Notes: generated by a model from the sequence alone, not told the origin. DNA of 64,000 nt from DTWD01 sp963662965 (GCA_963662965.1 OY759970.1:434001-498000), one strand, 5' to 3'; shown: positions 52,552 through 61,477, counted from the stretch's first letter. Numbers and translations are program-made.

Positions 52552-54051
52552 TCACTCGGCACCCACCCCCAGCAGCGTCAGGTAGTCGGCCGCCACGGTC
52601 GTCGTCACCCGCGGGGCCGGGAGATGCGGATACTGCGCCAGGTCGAGGCGGGGCGGCCGGTGGTCGAGGCGGCAGAGTACGAGATGCTTGACGGCGTCGA
52701 ACCCGATCGCGCCCAGTCGCAGGGCGTCCTGGATGGCGCCGCGGACGTGGGCCAGCCGAAAGTCCTCGAGGAGCCGCAAGACCTGCACATACTCGCGGGT
52801 CCCGGCTTTGCCCAGCCGGGTCTCCAAGAGCCGCCGCAGCCGGAGAAACTCGTCTGGCAGCGCCCACCCGGTCAGCGGCGCCGCTTGATCGAGCGCGCCC
52901 GTCTTGCGCTCCAACAAGGCCAAGTAGTGCAGCGGATCGAAGATCACCTCCTCACGCCCGTAGCTGCGCCGATGGCGGGCGATCTCCTCACTGCCGCACA
53001 CGACCACGATGGCGTCCACGTAGCCCTTCACCACCACCTCGCGGTGGCCGTAAACGGTCGGCACCGAGTAGTCGTTGCGGCGGTAGCGCACCAGCGACAA
53101 CGACGTGACCCGCGTCGGGCGCGTGTCGCAGGCTTCATACGGGACCGGCGGCAACGGCAACAACGCAGCGCGGTCGCGCGCGAAGCGCTCCCCGATCGTC
53201 TCGGTGTGCCGCCGTAACCGCTGCCCGCGCCGCGCGCGGCACTGGCGCTCCAAGTCAGCGTTCAACGCGTCCCAACTAGCGACGCGCGGGACCGGCACGA
53301 AGAAGTTGCGGCGGGCGTAGCCGACCAGCCCTTCCACCTTGCCTTTGTCGTTGCCCTTCCCCGGCCGTCCGAAGCGATCGTCGAACAAGTAGTGCGAGTG
53401 GAGCTCGCTGAAGCTCTGCGTTCGCTGCCGCGTGCCGTCCCCGAGAATCTTCGCCACCGCCAGCGTGGTGTTGTCGTAGACGATGCCACGCGGCACGCCG
53501 CCAAAGTAGCGGAACGCGGCGTTGTGTCCCTCGCAAAACGCCTCCGTCGTCTCGGCCGGAAACGCCTGCACGAACGCGTCGTCGCTGTGCGGCAGATCCA
53601 CGACCAAGTAGTGCGCCTTGCATTCGACGCCGTCGATGACCACCAGGGCTTCGCCGAAGTCGGCCTGGGCATCGCCCGGCGGATGCGCGAGCGGCACAAA
53701 CATCTCTTGCCCGCCCAGCTTCTGCTTGCGCACGTAGTCTTTGACAATCGTGTAGCCGCCCGTGAAGGCGTGCTCCGCGCATAAGCGCTCCCAGATGCGC
53801 TTGGCCGTGTGCCGTTGTTTCTTCGGACGCGGCTGATCGTCGGTGAGGATCTGATCAATGACCCCGGTGAAGGCGTCCAGTTTCGGACACCGGATCGGTT
53901 TCGCCCGGCGATACCCGGGCGGCAGGCGGTAGCGCAGCATCTTCCGCACCGTCTCGCGGGCGAGCCCGAAGCGGCGCGCCGCCGCCCGCTCGCTCAATCC
54001 CTCCACATAGACGCTGCGCCGCACCTCCGCATAGAGCTCCACTCGATACAT
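52552..54051 (-). CDS. istA: IS21-family transposase IstA
   Basis: The 499-aa transposase has an N-terminal HTH (MYRVELYAEVRRSVYVEGLSERAAARRFGLARETVRKML). The rve core follows, with Asp in QADFGEALVVIDG, Asp in IVYDNTTLAVAKIL and Glu in KVEGLVGYARRNFFVPVP. The C-terminal segment is YSVPTVYGHREVVVKGYVDA. The start MYRVELYAEV is chosen, since upstream codons lie in the IS end. It overlaps istB by one base (TGATG). The frame is intact, although its helper gene is split. Confidence 0.9.
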   Translation of the reverse strand: MYRVELYAEVRRSVYVEGLSERAAARRFGLARETVRKMLRYRLPPGYRRAKPIRCPKLDAFTGVIDQILTDDQPRPKKQRHTAKRIWERLCAEHAFTGGYTIVKDYVRKQKLGGQEMFVPLAHPPGDAQADFGEALVVIDGVECKAHYLVVDLPHSDDAFVQAFPAETTEAFCEGHNAAFRYFGGVPRGIVYDNTTLAVAKILGDGTRQRTQSFSELHSHYLFDDRFGRPGKGNDKGKVEGLVGYARRNFFVPVPRVASWDALNADLERQCRARRGQRLRRHTETIGERFARDRAALLPLPPVPYEACDTRPTRVTSLSLVRYRRNDYSVPTVYGHREVVVKGYVDAIVVVCGSEEIARHRRSYGREEVIFDPLHYLALLERKTGALDQAAPLTGWALPDEFLRLRRLLETRLGKAGTREYVQVLRLLEDFRLAHVRGAIQDALRLGAIGFDAVKHLVLCRLDHRPPRLDLAQYPHLPAPRVTTTVAADYLTLLGVGAE

Positions 54052-54126
54052 CCCCCTGTGTTCCACAGAACACCCTCGGAATGCTCGGTGGACCACTCGC
54101 GCGGTCTGGTTTTCCGCCGCCCTCAG

Positions 54127-54773
54127 GCAGCTTCACACCGCCGCGCTGTGGTCTGTTTTTGCTCCGCCGTTCTCACCCCTTCCCTCCACGGGGTCTCGTG
54201 GGCTCAATTCCCCCGCTTCGGCGGTACTATGAGACACGCCGACTCCTCGCCGCCCATCCCCCCGCGCTTCGTTGCCTTCGCCCGGCGGTACCATCCGAGC
54301 ACCTGCGGTTCGCTCCGTCGGACGCCAGGTGCGACGTCCACGGCCTCGGGCTTGGTGAGCCGGTGCCCGCCCCCCGGCGGTCTTTACGATGGAGACGACG
54401 AGGCCTCCCGGGTTCCCGGGAAACCCACCCGCACGCATGCCACGCGCTCCGACCCCGGCGAGGGCGCCGCCTCCACGGCCTCTGAGACGCGGCGAGATGA
54501 CCTTCCGTCCAACGCACGACGTCGGCCCTCGCACTCCATGCATGTCGGGGCTCAATCACGCGGCCTACGGGCTCCCTGTGAACGCTTCGCGCCCGGGGTC
54601 ACCCCAGGCCCACGCATCACTCGGTTCCGGCTGGCGGCCGACCTTGGCCGGATGGGATTGGATACCCACAGGGTTTCGAACAAGGTTTCGAAGATCACAT
54701 CACGGCATCTTGTCCCCCTTGACCGGGCTTTCCCGGCACACGCGTTGTTGCACGAATCGTCACGGGCCCGCAC
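54127..54773 (-). ncRNA. Group II intron, 5' part (truncated in domain IV)
   Basis: The minus strand begins GTGCGGGCCC at 54773, a typical group II 5' end, and runs through domains I-III to the domain IV start. There it reads GGAGTCGGCGTGTCTCATAG and then ACCGCCGAAGCGGGGG, and the first codons of a maturase (MSPRDPVEGRG). It is cut by the IS21 end at 54126. This uninterrupted copy shows what the intron at 57083-58181 looked like before a second intron entered it. Confidence 0.7.
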
Positions 54774-54793
54774 GATGCCCACCGACAGGATCC

Positions 54794-54951
54794 TCACCTG
54801 CCGATTCGATATGACACGGGTCGGCCGAGCTCGGTCATCCGATTGAGGATCTCACAGCCGAGGACGACCTCACTCCCCTGTCCAGCTGGACTCCGGGCGC
54901 GAAGGCCATCGCCGATGATGGACTTGTATCGGAAGAACGTGTTCTCCACCC
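54794..54951 (-). pseudogene. IS5-type transposase C-terminal fragment
   Basis: The minus strand reads VENTFFRYKSIIGDGLRARSP, LGCEILNRMTELGRPVSYRIGR and a stop at 54794. It is cut at 54952 by an rve element and is closely related to the remnant at 6107-6340. Confidence 0.65.
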
Positions 54952-56136
54952 CGTATGGTGCGATTAATGGGCCGACCCCTCATGCGGCCTCTCGATAGTA
55001 GAAACTGAGCAGTCCGCCGAGGCGCTCACGCCGCTGCACGTCGGCGTCCGCGCGTACCGGAGGTGGCGGTCGTTGCAGGAGCTGGTTGTCGAGTCCCTGG
55101 TGGTTTCTCTCACGCTGATAATGCTCGACGTACTCGTGAACGATGAGCCGCAAATGCCCCTCGCCGAGCGGGACGACACGATGGAGGCACTCCTCTTTGA
55201 TCGACCGGACGAACCGCTCGGCATAGGCGTTGAGATTCGGGCTCTTCGGCGGCAGCCGGATCGGCCCCACATCGCCACTTGTCAGGATCTCGCCGAAGAC
55301 CCGCGTGTAGAGAGGATCGCGGTCATGAATCAACTGACGCGCGGTTCGCAGGAAACCATCGACTGGATCGGTCAGATTGCGGGCCATCTGTTCCATCCAC
55401 CGGCCATCGGGCTGGGGGTGGATCCCAGCGATGTGCACACGGCGGGTCTTCAGCACGATCACGAAGAAGACGAAATACCGCCGAAGACCGGCCAGGGTGA
55501 GCACCTCGACCGTGAATAGATCGGCGGCCGCCAGGCCTTCCCAGTGCGCCTGCAGGAACGTCTTCCACGGCGTGCGCTGGTTCCGCTCTGGAGCAGGGGC
55601 GATCCCGTGGTCGTGCAAGATCCGCTTCACCGTGTTCCGGGCGATGTTGCGGCCGAGGTTGGCGAGCGCGCCGCGGATCCGCGTGTAGCCCCACGTCGGA
55701 TTCTCATCCGCCATCCGTACGACGAGTTCGGCCACCGCCCTGGGTGTCATCGGCCGTCCCCGACGCCGGCGGGCACTGCCATCGTACTTCTGGGCGATCA
55801 GACGCCGGTACCAGCGGAGAATCGTGTCAGGCGTGACGATGCCTGCCACCTGACTCAAGATCCGCCGGCCGAGTTTCTGGCCGCGCACCGCGAGTCGCCG
55901 GCGCTGGGCGTCGGTCAGACGAAGCGGTCGAGGACCAAGATGCTCCCGGAGGACGCGATTCTCCTCCCGGAGATAGTCGATGCGATCTTCTTGGTGGCGA
56001 GTCACCCAGCCAGCCAAGGCCAGCACGAGGAAATGCAGAGTGTGGGGCATGGCCGGAGGCTACATGGCTCAGACACGGCCGTCACCCACGTTGTCTCGGG
56101 GATTCACTCGCCTCGGCCGTTTTCTCGCACCATACG
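54952..56136 (-). mobile_element. Integrase-core (rve) insertion sequence, copy B
   Basis: The 1185-bp element has ends CGTATGGTGCGATTAATG and TTTCTCGCACCATACG. It inserted between an IS5 tail and another rve transposase head. Confidence 0.82.
54980..56050 (-). CDS. Integrase-core (rve) transposase, copy B
   Basis: The 356-aa product is about 80-85% identical by eye to copy A, with the same layout: MPHTLHFLVLALAGWVTRHQED, EENRVLREHLGPRPLRL, HTH VTPDTILRWYRRLIAQKYDG, Asp in ADLFTVEVLTLAGL, Asp in LIHDRDPLYTRV and Glu in FVRSIKEECLHRV. The frame is complete. Confidence 0.88.
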   Translation of the reverse strand: MPHTLHFLVLALAGWVTRHQEDRIDYLREENRVLREHLGPRPLRLTDAQRRRLAVRGQKLGRRILSQVAGIVTPDTILRWYRRLIAQKYDGSARRRRGRPMTPRAVAELVVRMADENPTWGYTRIRGALANLGRNIARNTVKRILHDHGIAPAPERNQRTPWKTFLQAHWEGLAAADLFTVEVLTLAGLRRYFVFFVIVLKTRRVHIAGIHPQPDGRWMEQMARNLTDPVDGFLRTARQLIHDRDPLYTRVFGEILTSGDVGPIRLPPKSPNLNAYAERFVRSIKEECLHRVVPLGEGHLRLIVHEYVEHYQRERNHQGLDNQLLQRPPPPVRADADVQRRERLGGLLSFYYREAA

Positions 56137-56302
56137 ACGTCCAGAACAGCCGGTCAACGGGCCGCAACCGCGGGCGCCCGCGGGCCTGTCGCTGCAGGAC
56201 CGCTCATTGATGACGAAGCGCCGCGTTCTCAATCTGGAGCGCCGCCTGGCTCTGCAGGCCTGAGCCCAACGCGGTGAACAGTACGAGACAGACGGTCCGC
56301 AT
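56137..56302 (-). pseudogene. rve-type transposase N-terminal fragment
   Basis: The frame begins MRTVCLVLFTALGSGLQSQA, then LQIENAALRHQ, TGA, AVLQRQARGRPRLRPVDRLFW. It is the head of a different IS481/IS3-like family (pattern LQIENLALRHQLAVLQR), already carrying a stop. It is cut by copy B. Confidence 0.6.
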
Positions 56303-56344
56303 GGCCCGTGATGCTAGCAGGCCGACGCGAGATCCTCAATAATG

Positions 56345-56530
56345 CCCAATGTACATAATGGGGGGACGAGGTTTTCGGTAGGCACAACCCAGGAAGACGT
56401 TGTTTCGAGGCTGCAAGGCCTACGGCCCACTCGCTCGCGTACCTACGCATCGGCGACTGCGTTACCGCGGTCGCCGCAAGGCTCACTACCGGCGTGGGTG
56501 GGCTGGCCCCTCACCGGGCGGGGCTCGCAC
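56345..56530 (-). ncRNA. Group II intron 5' fragment (domain I)
   Basis: The minus strand begins GTGCGAGCCCCGCCCGG at 56530 and continues through a domain I sequence with GTAGTGAGCCTTGCGGCG and GTGGGCCGTAGGCCTTGC. It is lost near 56345. The rest of the intron, including any maturase, is not adjacent. Confidence 0.6.
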
Positions 56531-56650
56531 CCGCTGGACGACACACAAGGTTTCATGACCTACTCCTCAATCCCCCTTGACCGGCCTGCCTGGCCGCACC
56601 ATGTAACAACGTCCCCCTCAGCTATCGCGGCCATCGATTCCCGCCTAAGA

Positions 56651-56941
56651 TCATCCGTCGCGCCGGGTGGCTGTATCACCGGCTACGTCGCTGGTTCTTG
56701 AACTCGTCAAAGGGCGCAATCGAAGCTCATCTTTCAGGATGATGTTAGTAGTCCGTGTATTAGGATCGAACACGATAATGATCTCGCCACGGTGCAGTTG
56801 ACGCCTGACGGCGCTCTTCTTGTCATCCAGTGTTCGCTCTTCAGCACCGTAGTCTGTTCCGTCACGGGTCACAAACTCCTCGAGCAATCCGTCGAGAGCC
56901 TGGCCACTCAGTGCCTCAACAGGGATCTGCACAATCCTCAC
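56651..56941 (-). CDS. YheU-like (UPF0270) small protein
   Basis: The 96-aa product with GTG start reads MRIVQIPVEALSGQALDGLL, then EEFVTRDGTDYGAEERTLDDKK, VRRQLHRGEIIIVFDPNTRTTNII. It matches the UPF0270/YheU pattern (LIEEFVTREGTDYG, aVrrqLerGeavIvfD), a small cytosolic protein of unknown function. The C-terminal 20 residues (SSRTSDVAGDTATRRDG) look extended. It is a native-looking gene between two intron remnants. Confidence 0.65.
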   Translation of the reverse strand: MRIVQIPVEALSGQALDGLLEEFVTRDGTDYGAEERTLDDKKSAVRRQLHRGEIIIVFDPNTRTTNIILKDELRLRPLTSSRTSDVAGDTATRRDG

Positions 56942-57082
56942 TCCGCCCGCTCCAGCCCACCCGTCCAGGGCATGACGCCCTCCCCCAATAGGAGAGAGTG
57001 TGACCCGAGTAGTGTCCTCCGTTTGATCCGTTCTCGCCGCGTCAGAATCGCTACCCGTCGTCCCTCGTAGACATCAGCCGCG

Positions 57083-57388
57083 GTCGGGTAGACCAGGGTC
57101 GTTGCTGACCCTGGCCCCCCACAGATCCGGACGTGCGGGTTCTGCCGCATCCGGCTCCTCGACAGACAGCTTCGCTACGCGCCGTCGCGTACCCGCTGGT
57201 CCAGGAAGCCAGGCGATGGCCACCGCCATCCCTAAGGCTTGTCTGGCCAGTTCGGCTATCCGTTGTCGTGACGTGGAGACGGGACCCAACCTCGGTGTGT
57301 TGGCCGTCTTTCCCTCCAACGGTGCCACCTGCCGGTGCCCCCTTCCCTCCACGGGGTCTCGTGGGCTCAATTCCCCCGCTTCGGCGGT
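57083..57388 (-). ncRNA. Outer group II intron, 3' part (domain IV remnant to 3' end)
   Basis: Reading on the minus strand from 57388: ACCGCCGAAGCGGGGG, a short maturase head (MSPRDPVEGRG ... SRQRIAELARQ) that ends by deletion, then domain V (GAGCCGGATGCGG-loop-CCGCACGTCCGG at 57124-57158), a domain VI hairpin CCAGGGTC/GACCCTGG and the end CTACCCGAC at 57083. Only the start of the reverse transcriptase is left. The other side continues at 58153-58181. Confidence 0.7.
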
Positions 57389-58152
57389 GTCGGGTCGGAG
57401 GAGGCGCCCATCGAAGGGCTCGCCTCCGTCCGCCGCTCAAACGGTACGTGCGGTTTTCCCGCATACCGCTTTCACAAGGCTGCCCGGGGGCAGAGAGATG
57501 GAAGGTGTTAACGAGTGGACCTTCTGCTCTCCTGTGGGATTGAGCCAGTCCGCGAGTCTCCTCGGCCGATCGCTTCTGGGTCTTTCACATAAGGAACTTA
57601 TCCGCGCCATCGGCCTTACTCACTCCCGTCCTGCCGTCTCTCCCACCACCTTGCCGACCGACTTCCCCAGCCCACCCGGCTGCCGCTCTCGCGGTCGAAC
57701 GGCTTTCACCGCCCGTCAGGTACTATTCGGTCGTCCGACTCCTCGCACGACATCGCCTTCCACTTCGCCGTCAGACTTATAGGTCGGCTTACCTCGGTGC
57801 CAGCCGAGGACCGTGCGAGGCCTCCTGGGGTCACGTGTGGTTCTTCCGTACCGTGCCGTCTGCACACACCTTGATGCGATGGGTGGATGGAAACGCCTTC
57901 GCCCCCATAGTGCGGGCTCGGCCTTGCCCCATCTTTGGCCGACCAGTTCATCATGGGATCGCTCCCTCGATTACGGCCCGGTACTGCTCCTCATACCCTT
58001 CAGATTCCACCTCGCGGTGGACACCCTGTCCTCCGCCGCGCAACCAGCACGCGACGGCCAGTGAGGCATTACCCCCACTTTTGGATACGGTGCTCTCCAT
58101 CAGAGCACCGGAGGGACTTGAACCCTCCTGAGCCACACGCTGCCCAGCGCAC
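57389..58152 (-). ncRNA. Nested ORF-less group II intron (764 nt)
   Basis: The minus strand starts GTGCGCTGGGCAGC at 58152 and ends CCGACCCGAC at 57389. Domain V is AGCGGTATGCGG-GAAA-CCGCACGTACCGTT at 57439-57471. Domain VI is GGAGGC-G-AGCCC with its partner GGGC-GCCTCC, with a candidate bulged A. A short domain IV segment has no reverse transcriptase. EBS1 candidate ACTATGGG (58152 to 57904 is about 240 nt inside) pairs over 8 positions with the 5' exon end CTCATAGT. The exons on both sides are the domain IV sequence of the outer intron, so it is an intron in an intron. Confidence 0.72.
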
Positions 58153-58181
58153 ACTATGAGACACTCCGACTCCTCGCCGCG
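58153..58181 (-). ncRNA. Outer group II intron, 5' exon-side piece for the nested intron
   Basis: The minus strand reads GCGGCGAGGAGTCGGAGTGT and CTCATAGT, the same domain IV sequence found uninterrupted at 54226-54254. Everything 5' of it (domains I-III) has been replaced by a MITE at 58182. Confidence 0.65.
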
Positions 58182-58298
58182 GCATTGTCAAGTTGACGGA
58201 AATCACGTCGATCGCCCCCCAAGATACTGGGCCCTAGCTCGTCGCGAGCCCACCATGCTGGGCATCAAAAACAGCCGTCAGCCTCAACTTGACAATAC
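58182..58298. mobile_element. MITE family I, copy 3 (117 bp)
   Basis: The ends are GCATTGTCAAGTTGACGG and CAACTTGACAATAC. It separates the intron relic from the Rieske fragment of the large repeat. The 87 bp from 58299 to 58385 show no gene. Confidence 0.75.
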
Positions 58299-58383
58299 CT
58301 CGGAACATCCTAGCGACCACTCCCAGGATCACCAAACTTGATAATCTCAACGGATTGCGGGCTGAGTAGTAATTCGCCACCCA

Positions 58384-58491
58384 CAGGCTTGCCGCGCCGG
58401 CGCGGAGCGGCAGTGCCAGCGAAAGGCTCGCCGCGCCGCGCAGGACCGCGCGCCGACCGATGAGGCGCGTGCTGGGAGGACGGGTGCGCAC
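58384..58491 (-). pseudogene. Rieske-type protein, Tat leader only (copy 2)
   Basis: Repeats the start of 675-1049 (IGRRAVLRGAASLSLALPLR) but ends after the second leader repeat (AGAASL) where the duplicated block begins. It contains one full AGAASLSLALPLR unit instead of three. Confidence 0.6.
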
Positions 58492-58493
58492 GA

Positions 58494-59633
58494 CTACGCT
58501 GGGACCGGCTCAGCTGGGACGAGCTGGTCGAGCCAGTAGGCCTCGTCGTCGCGGCGGCGGATGAGGAAGCGGCCGAGGTCATCCAGATCCTTCGCCTGGT
58601 GATAGCGGAGATACATCCGCTCCTCGTCGACTGCCATGATCTCGACTTTGCCGGTCTCGTGTGACATGCAGTAGCGAGCGCGTCGCGCCAAACCCGATCC
58701 CTGCCGGAGCGCCTGCTGGAAGATCTCCCAGCCGCGCACGATCGGCACTTCGTACGGCTCGTTCCCGGCGGTCGGGCGTCCCTGGAACAGGTAATAGGGC
58801 GGGCAGCCGATGTAGGACAAGGTCGCGTACAACTCGGCGAGGACATACGGGTCGTCGTTGATGCCCTTGATCAGCGGGCATTGGTTGACGCAGACGACGC
58901 CGTTTCTGATGCACGCATCGATGCCCTCGATGGCCACGTCGGTCAGCTCGCGCGGATGATCGAAGTGGGCCATCATGTAGATGCGGTGCTCGGGCGTGGA
59001 GTACTTCCGGAACGCGGCCTGCAGCGCATCGTCGCCCAGCACACGCCACGGGTCGAACGCGGGCATCTTGGAGCCGAGCCGGATGATCCGGACATGCGGA
59101 ACGGCTCCGAGCGCCTCGAAGATGTTGACGAGCCGGCGCGTGCTCATCAGCAGCGGATCGCCGCCGGTCAGCAGGACGTTGGTGACCTCCGGATGGTCGG
59201 CGATATAGCGGAGGCCGTCACTGATGTCGTTCATCACCTCGTCGTTCTCGTCCATGAACAGCCGCTTCCGGAAGCAGTAGCGGCAGTACGCCCCGCAGAC
59301 CTCGTTGCACAGGAGGAGCACCGTATCGGTGTATTTGTGCTGGACGCCGCGTGCAACGGTGACACTCGCCTCGTTGCTGGCGTCGAGCCGTCCCCAGTCG
59401 ATGAGCTCCTCGTCGCGCGGAATGATCAGCTGGCGGATCGGATCCTCGGGGTCGTTCCAATCGATGAGCCCGAGGTAGTAGTCATTCGCCCTGAACACGT
59501 ACTTATCCGCAACCGGTTTCAGCCGTTCCCGCTCCTGGGGCGTCAGCTGTTCGATCTGGTCGAGACGCCGGACGTAGCTCACCCGCTTCCGGGTGGTGGG
59601 CCGCGTCGTGGCGTTGGTCGGTGTCTGGGGCAT
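58494..59633 (-). CDS. KamA-family radical SAM aminomutase, copy 2
   Basis: The 379-aa product has the same protein sequence as the gene at 1052-2191, including Cys113/117/120. The duplicate would double gene dosage. Here the upstream sequence (59634-59846) is also the same as in copy 1, so promoter elements are shared. Confidence 0.88.
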   Translation of the reverse strand: MPQTPTNATTRPTTRKRVSYVRRLDQIEQLTPQERERLKPVADKYVFRANDYYLGLIDWNDPEDPIRQLIIPRDEELIDWGRLDASNEASVTVARGVQHKYTDTVLLLCNEVCGAYCRYCFRKRLFMDENDEVMNDISDGLRYIADHPEVTNVLLTGGDPLLMSTRRLVNIFEALGAVPHVRIIRLGSKMPAFDPWRVLGDDALQAAFRKYSTPEHRIYMMAHFDHPRELTDVAIEGIDACIRNGVVCVNQCPLIKGINDDPYVLAELYATLSYIGCPPYYLFQGRPTAGNEPYEVPIVRGWEIFQQALRQGSGLARRARYCMSHETGKVEIMAVDEERMYLRYHQAKDLDDLGRFLIRRRDDEAYWLDQLVPAEPVPA

Positions 59634-59846
59634 TGACGTTGGTGTCTAACGCTCGGTTTCCCTTCGACGGTTCCGACTGACAGCGGGGTCGCCGGAGGCT
59701 GCCCGGTCGCGAGTGACACACCCCGACGACCGGATGGAGAACAGCGGGCTGAGAAGTATCGGGTGCGGTTCGCCCGGATGCAAGCCCGATCGGGAAACCC
59801 GGATAGACCCATAAAACGCCAGATGTCCTCCCAAGCGGCCAGGCGA

Positions 59847-60260
59847 TCCTCTTTTCCATCAGCGGGACGACCGGGACGAGCGACCGCATTGCAGTGTACT
59901 CGCGTGAGGCCGACGACCACACCGAACTCTTGGACGGGAGGTTCCCTCGCTATGTGGCGTCCGGCCACATTGTGTTTGTCCGCGGTAACGCCCTGTGGGC
60001 CGTGCCGTTTGATCAGGAACGACTGGTGCTCATGGGCGACCCGACGCCGCTGATCGACGGCGTTCGAGTTGGACAATTCTTCAGAGGCGGGCCGTTTTCG
60101 GTGGCGGACGACGGCACGCTCGTGCTACACGCGCGGTCAGGTCCCTGAGGAGCTGCACTCCCTCGTGTGGGTTGATCCTGACGGTGTGACCGAGCCGCTC
60201 CGTGGCGCCCGGCCAGATCGCTACTTGAGCGTCCACCTGTCGCCCGACGGGCACTCCTGA
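59847..60260 (+). pseudogene. Kinase WD40-like tail relic (copy 2)
   Basis: Same broken beta-propeller segment as 2405-2818, including the frame change. Its presence in both copies shows the decay preceded the duplication. Confidence 0.55.
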
Positions 60261-60322
60261 GTAAACGTACCGTTCTGGGACGATTTCTTCGCGATGTTTC
60301 GCGACCAGAGGGCGCGTGAGTT

Positions 60323-61112
60323 GGCTGTCAACTTAACGAGTCCGGGCCAGAATGAGGCGAGTTGATCCCAGGATCAGGCTGCCGTCACCTGGGCCCACAC
60401 GGTGAACGACCGTGCTCGCAACATCCGATGATGAGCCGCCCTGAGTAGGTGTCGACCCACGCGAAAGAGATTCTGAATGACACCGTGGACGTGCAAGAAC
60501 CGCTGCGCGTGGTCGGATGACGTGAAGCCTCGCATCTGACGTTCGCGTTGTCGCGTGGGTTGATGCGAGACTTCGGCGCGATTGTTCGCGTATCGCCTCG
60601 TGTCATGGGTGACCAGCGGCATGAGGTCCCGATGGGCGACACGGTAGCTGCCCAGCTTGTCGGTCACGAGCCGCACGGGTTCCTGTCGCTGACTCTTCAA
60701 CAGTCGGCGAAAGAATCTCCGCGCTGCACGCCCGTCCCGACGGGGTTGTACGAGGATGTCGATCAGGTCACCGTCTTGATCCACCGCGCGCCAGAGATAC
60801 TGGCGCTGACCGTTGATCGTCACGAAGACTTCGTCCAGGAACCACGTATCTCCGAGTCGACCCTGTCGGCGCTTCAACTGCCGAGCGTAGTCGGGGCCGA
60901 ACTTCCCGCACCACTGGCGAACGGTTTCGTAGGACACGATGATTCCTCGTTCGGCCAGCAAATCCTCCACATCCCGGAAGCTCATGCAGTATCTGTGGTA
61001 GAGCCAGACGGCATGGCTGATGATTTCGGGCGGAAAGCGATGCCGATGGTAGCGGGGCCGGCGAGTGTTCATCCCGGCATTGTGCCGGGCGGAGAGTTAA
61101 CCTGACAATGCC
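60323..61112 (-). mobile_element. IS6-family element A, copy 6
   Basis: The 790-bp element has the same shortened left end as copy 1. Its right side joins a C-terminal fragment of an unrelated gene. Confidence 0.85.
60374..61072 (-). CDS. IS6-family transposase (element A, copy 6)
   Basis: The 232-aa protein is the same as copy 1. As part of the large repeat it shares the nucleotide that distinguishes copies 1 and 6 from copies 2-5 (GCGC instead of TCGC near 60868). Confidence 0.9.
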   Translation of the reverse strand: MNTRRPRYHRHRFPPEIISHAVWLYHRYCMSFRDVEDLLAERGIIVSYETVRQWCGKFGPDYARQLKRRQGRLGDTWFLDEVFVTINGQRQYLWRAVDQDGDLIDILVQPRRDGRAARRFFRRLLKSQRQEPVRLVTDKLGSYRVAHRDLMPLVTHDTRRYANNRAEVSHQPTRQRERQMRGFTSSDHAQRFLHVHGVIQNLFRVGRHLLRAAHHRMLRARSFTVWAQVTAA

Positions 61113-61209
61113 GTATCGCCACCTCGACTACTTCGCCGACATGATCTACTTGACCGTCGGGGACCTCGATATCCCTGCGCAGATTCCCAGCCAGTTGCGT
61201 ACGCTGTGA
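61113..61209 (+). pseudogene. C-terminal fragment of an unknown gene
   Basis: From the IS6 end the frame reads YRHLDYFADMIYLTVGDLDI, then PAQIPSQLRTL and a stop at 61207-61209. I cannot assign it. Confidence 0.35.
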
Positions 61210-61297
61210 GAGACGTCGAAACCGCTATGACACAGCTTCATCAGCGCAGTTCGTTAGTTGGGAAACTCGGATATAGCCGTTTTAAGGAGAAAGACGA

Positions 61298-61477
61298 ATG
61301 CAGGAATTGGAAGGTGCAGGTACGTCGTTAGTGAAAAAAAAGAATGGATTACTTCGGGCTATCTGCTCCAGGTGTGCAACAGATCCGAATGTAGATGTGG
61401 AATCCGATGACCGGTTCAAGGAGAGAGAATCAGATATGACCCACAACTGCTATAAGTGCGGCGAACATCTGGATTGA
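61298..61477 (+). CDS. 59-aa zinc-ribbon-like microprotein
   Basis: An ATG at 61298 has a good ribosome site (AAGGAGA, 7 nt upstream). The product begins MQELEGAGTSLVKKKNGLLR. It contains two CxxC pairs, ICSRCATD and NCYKCGEH, separated by about 30 acidic residues, which could bind one zinc. AT content is higher than in the flanks. I do not recognise a family; similar small zinc-ribbon peptides regulate mobile elements. Confidence 0.5.
   Translation: MQELEGAGTSLVKKKNGLLRAICSRCATDPNVDVESDDRFKERESDMTHNCYKCGEHLD

Larger units (their letters stand above)
49651..54126 (-). mobile_element. IS21-family element, interrupted
   Basis: The left end is TGTCAAGGGCGGACCAAAAC; the right end contains a complementary-type GCGGTCTGGTTTTCCGCC (about 54096-54125). 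It carries istA and istB on the minus strand. Without the 1934-bp insertion at 50579 it would be about 2.5 kb. It inserted in a group II intron at its right edge. Confidence 0.7.
58386..61113. repeat. 2.7-kb direct repeat, copy 2
   Basis: The second copy of 944-3671. It includes kamA, the kinase relic, the FFAMFRD flank and IS6 copy 6. The left boundary is inside the Rieske leader repeats and the right boundary is the IS6 end. Confidence 0.9.

Noticed and set aside
57102..58131. Several long frames across 57.1-58.1 kb on both strands
   Set aside because: They cover group II intron RNA domains, whose structured GC-rich sequence yields random open frames.
2881..61112. Composite transposon formed by IS6 copies 1 and 6
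   Set aside because: Both copies are part of a longer duplicated block including kamA, and many unrelated IS copies and chromosomal genes lie between; a classic composite transposon is not needed.
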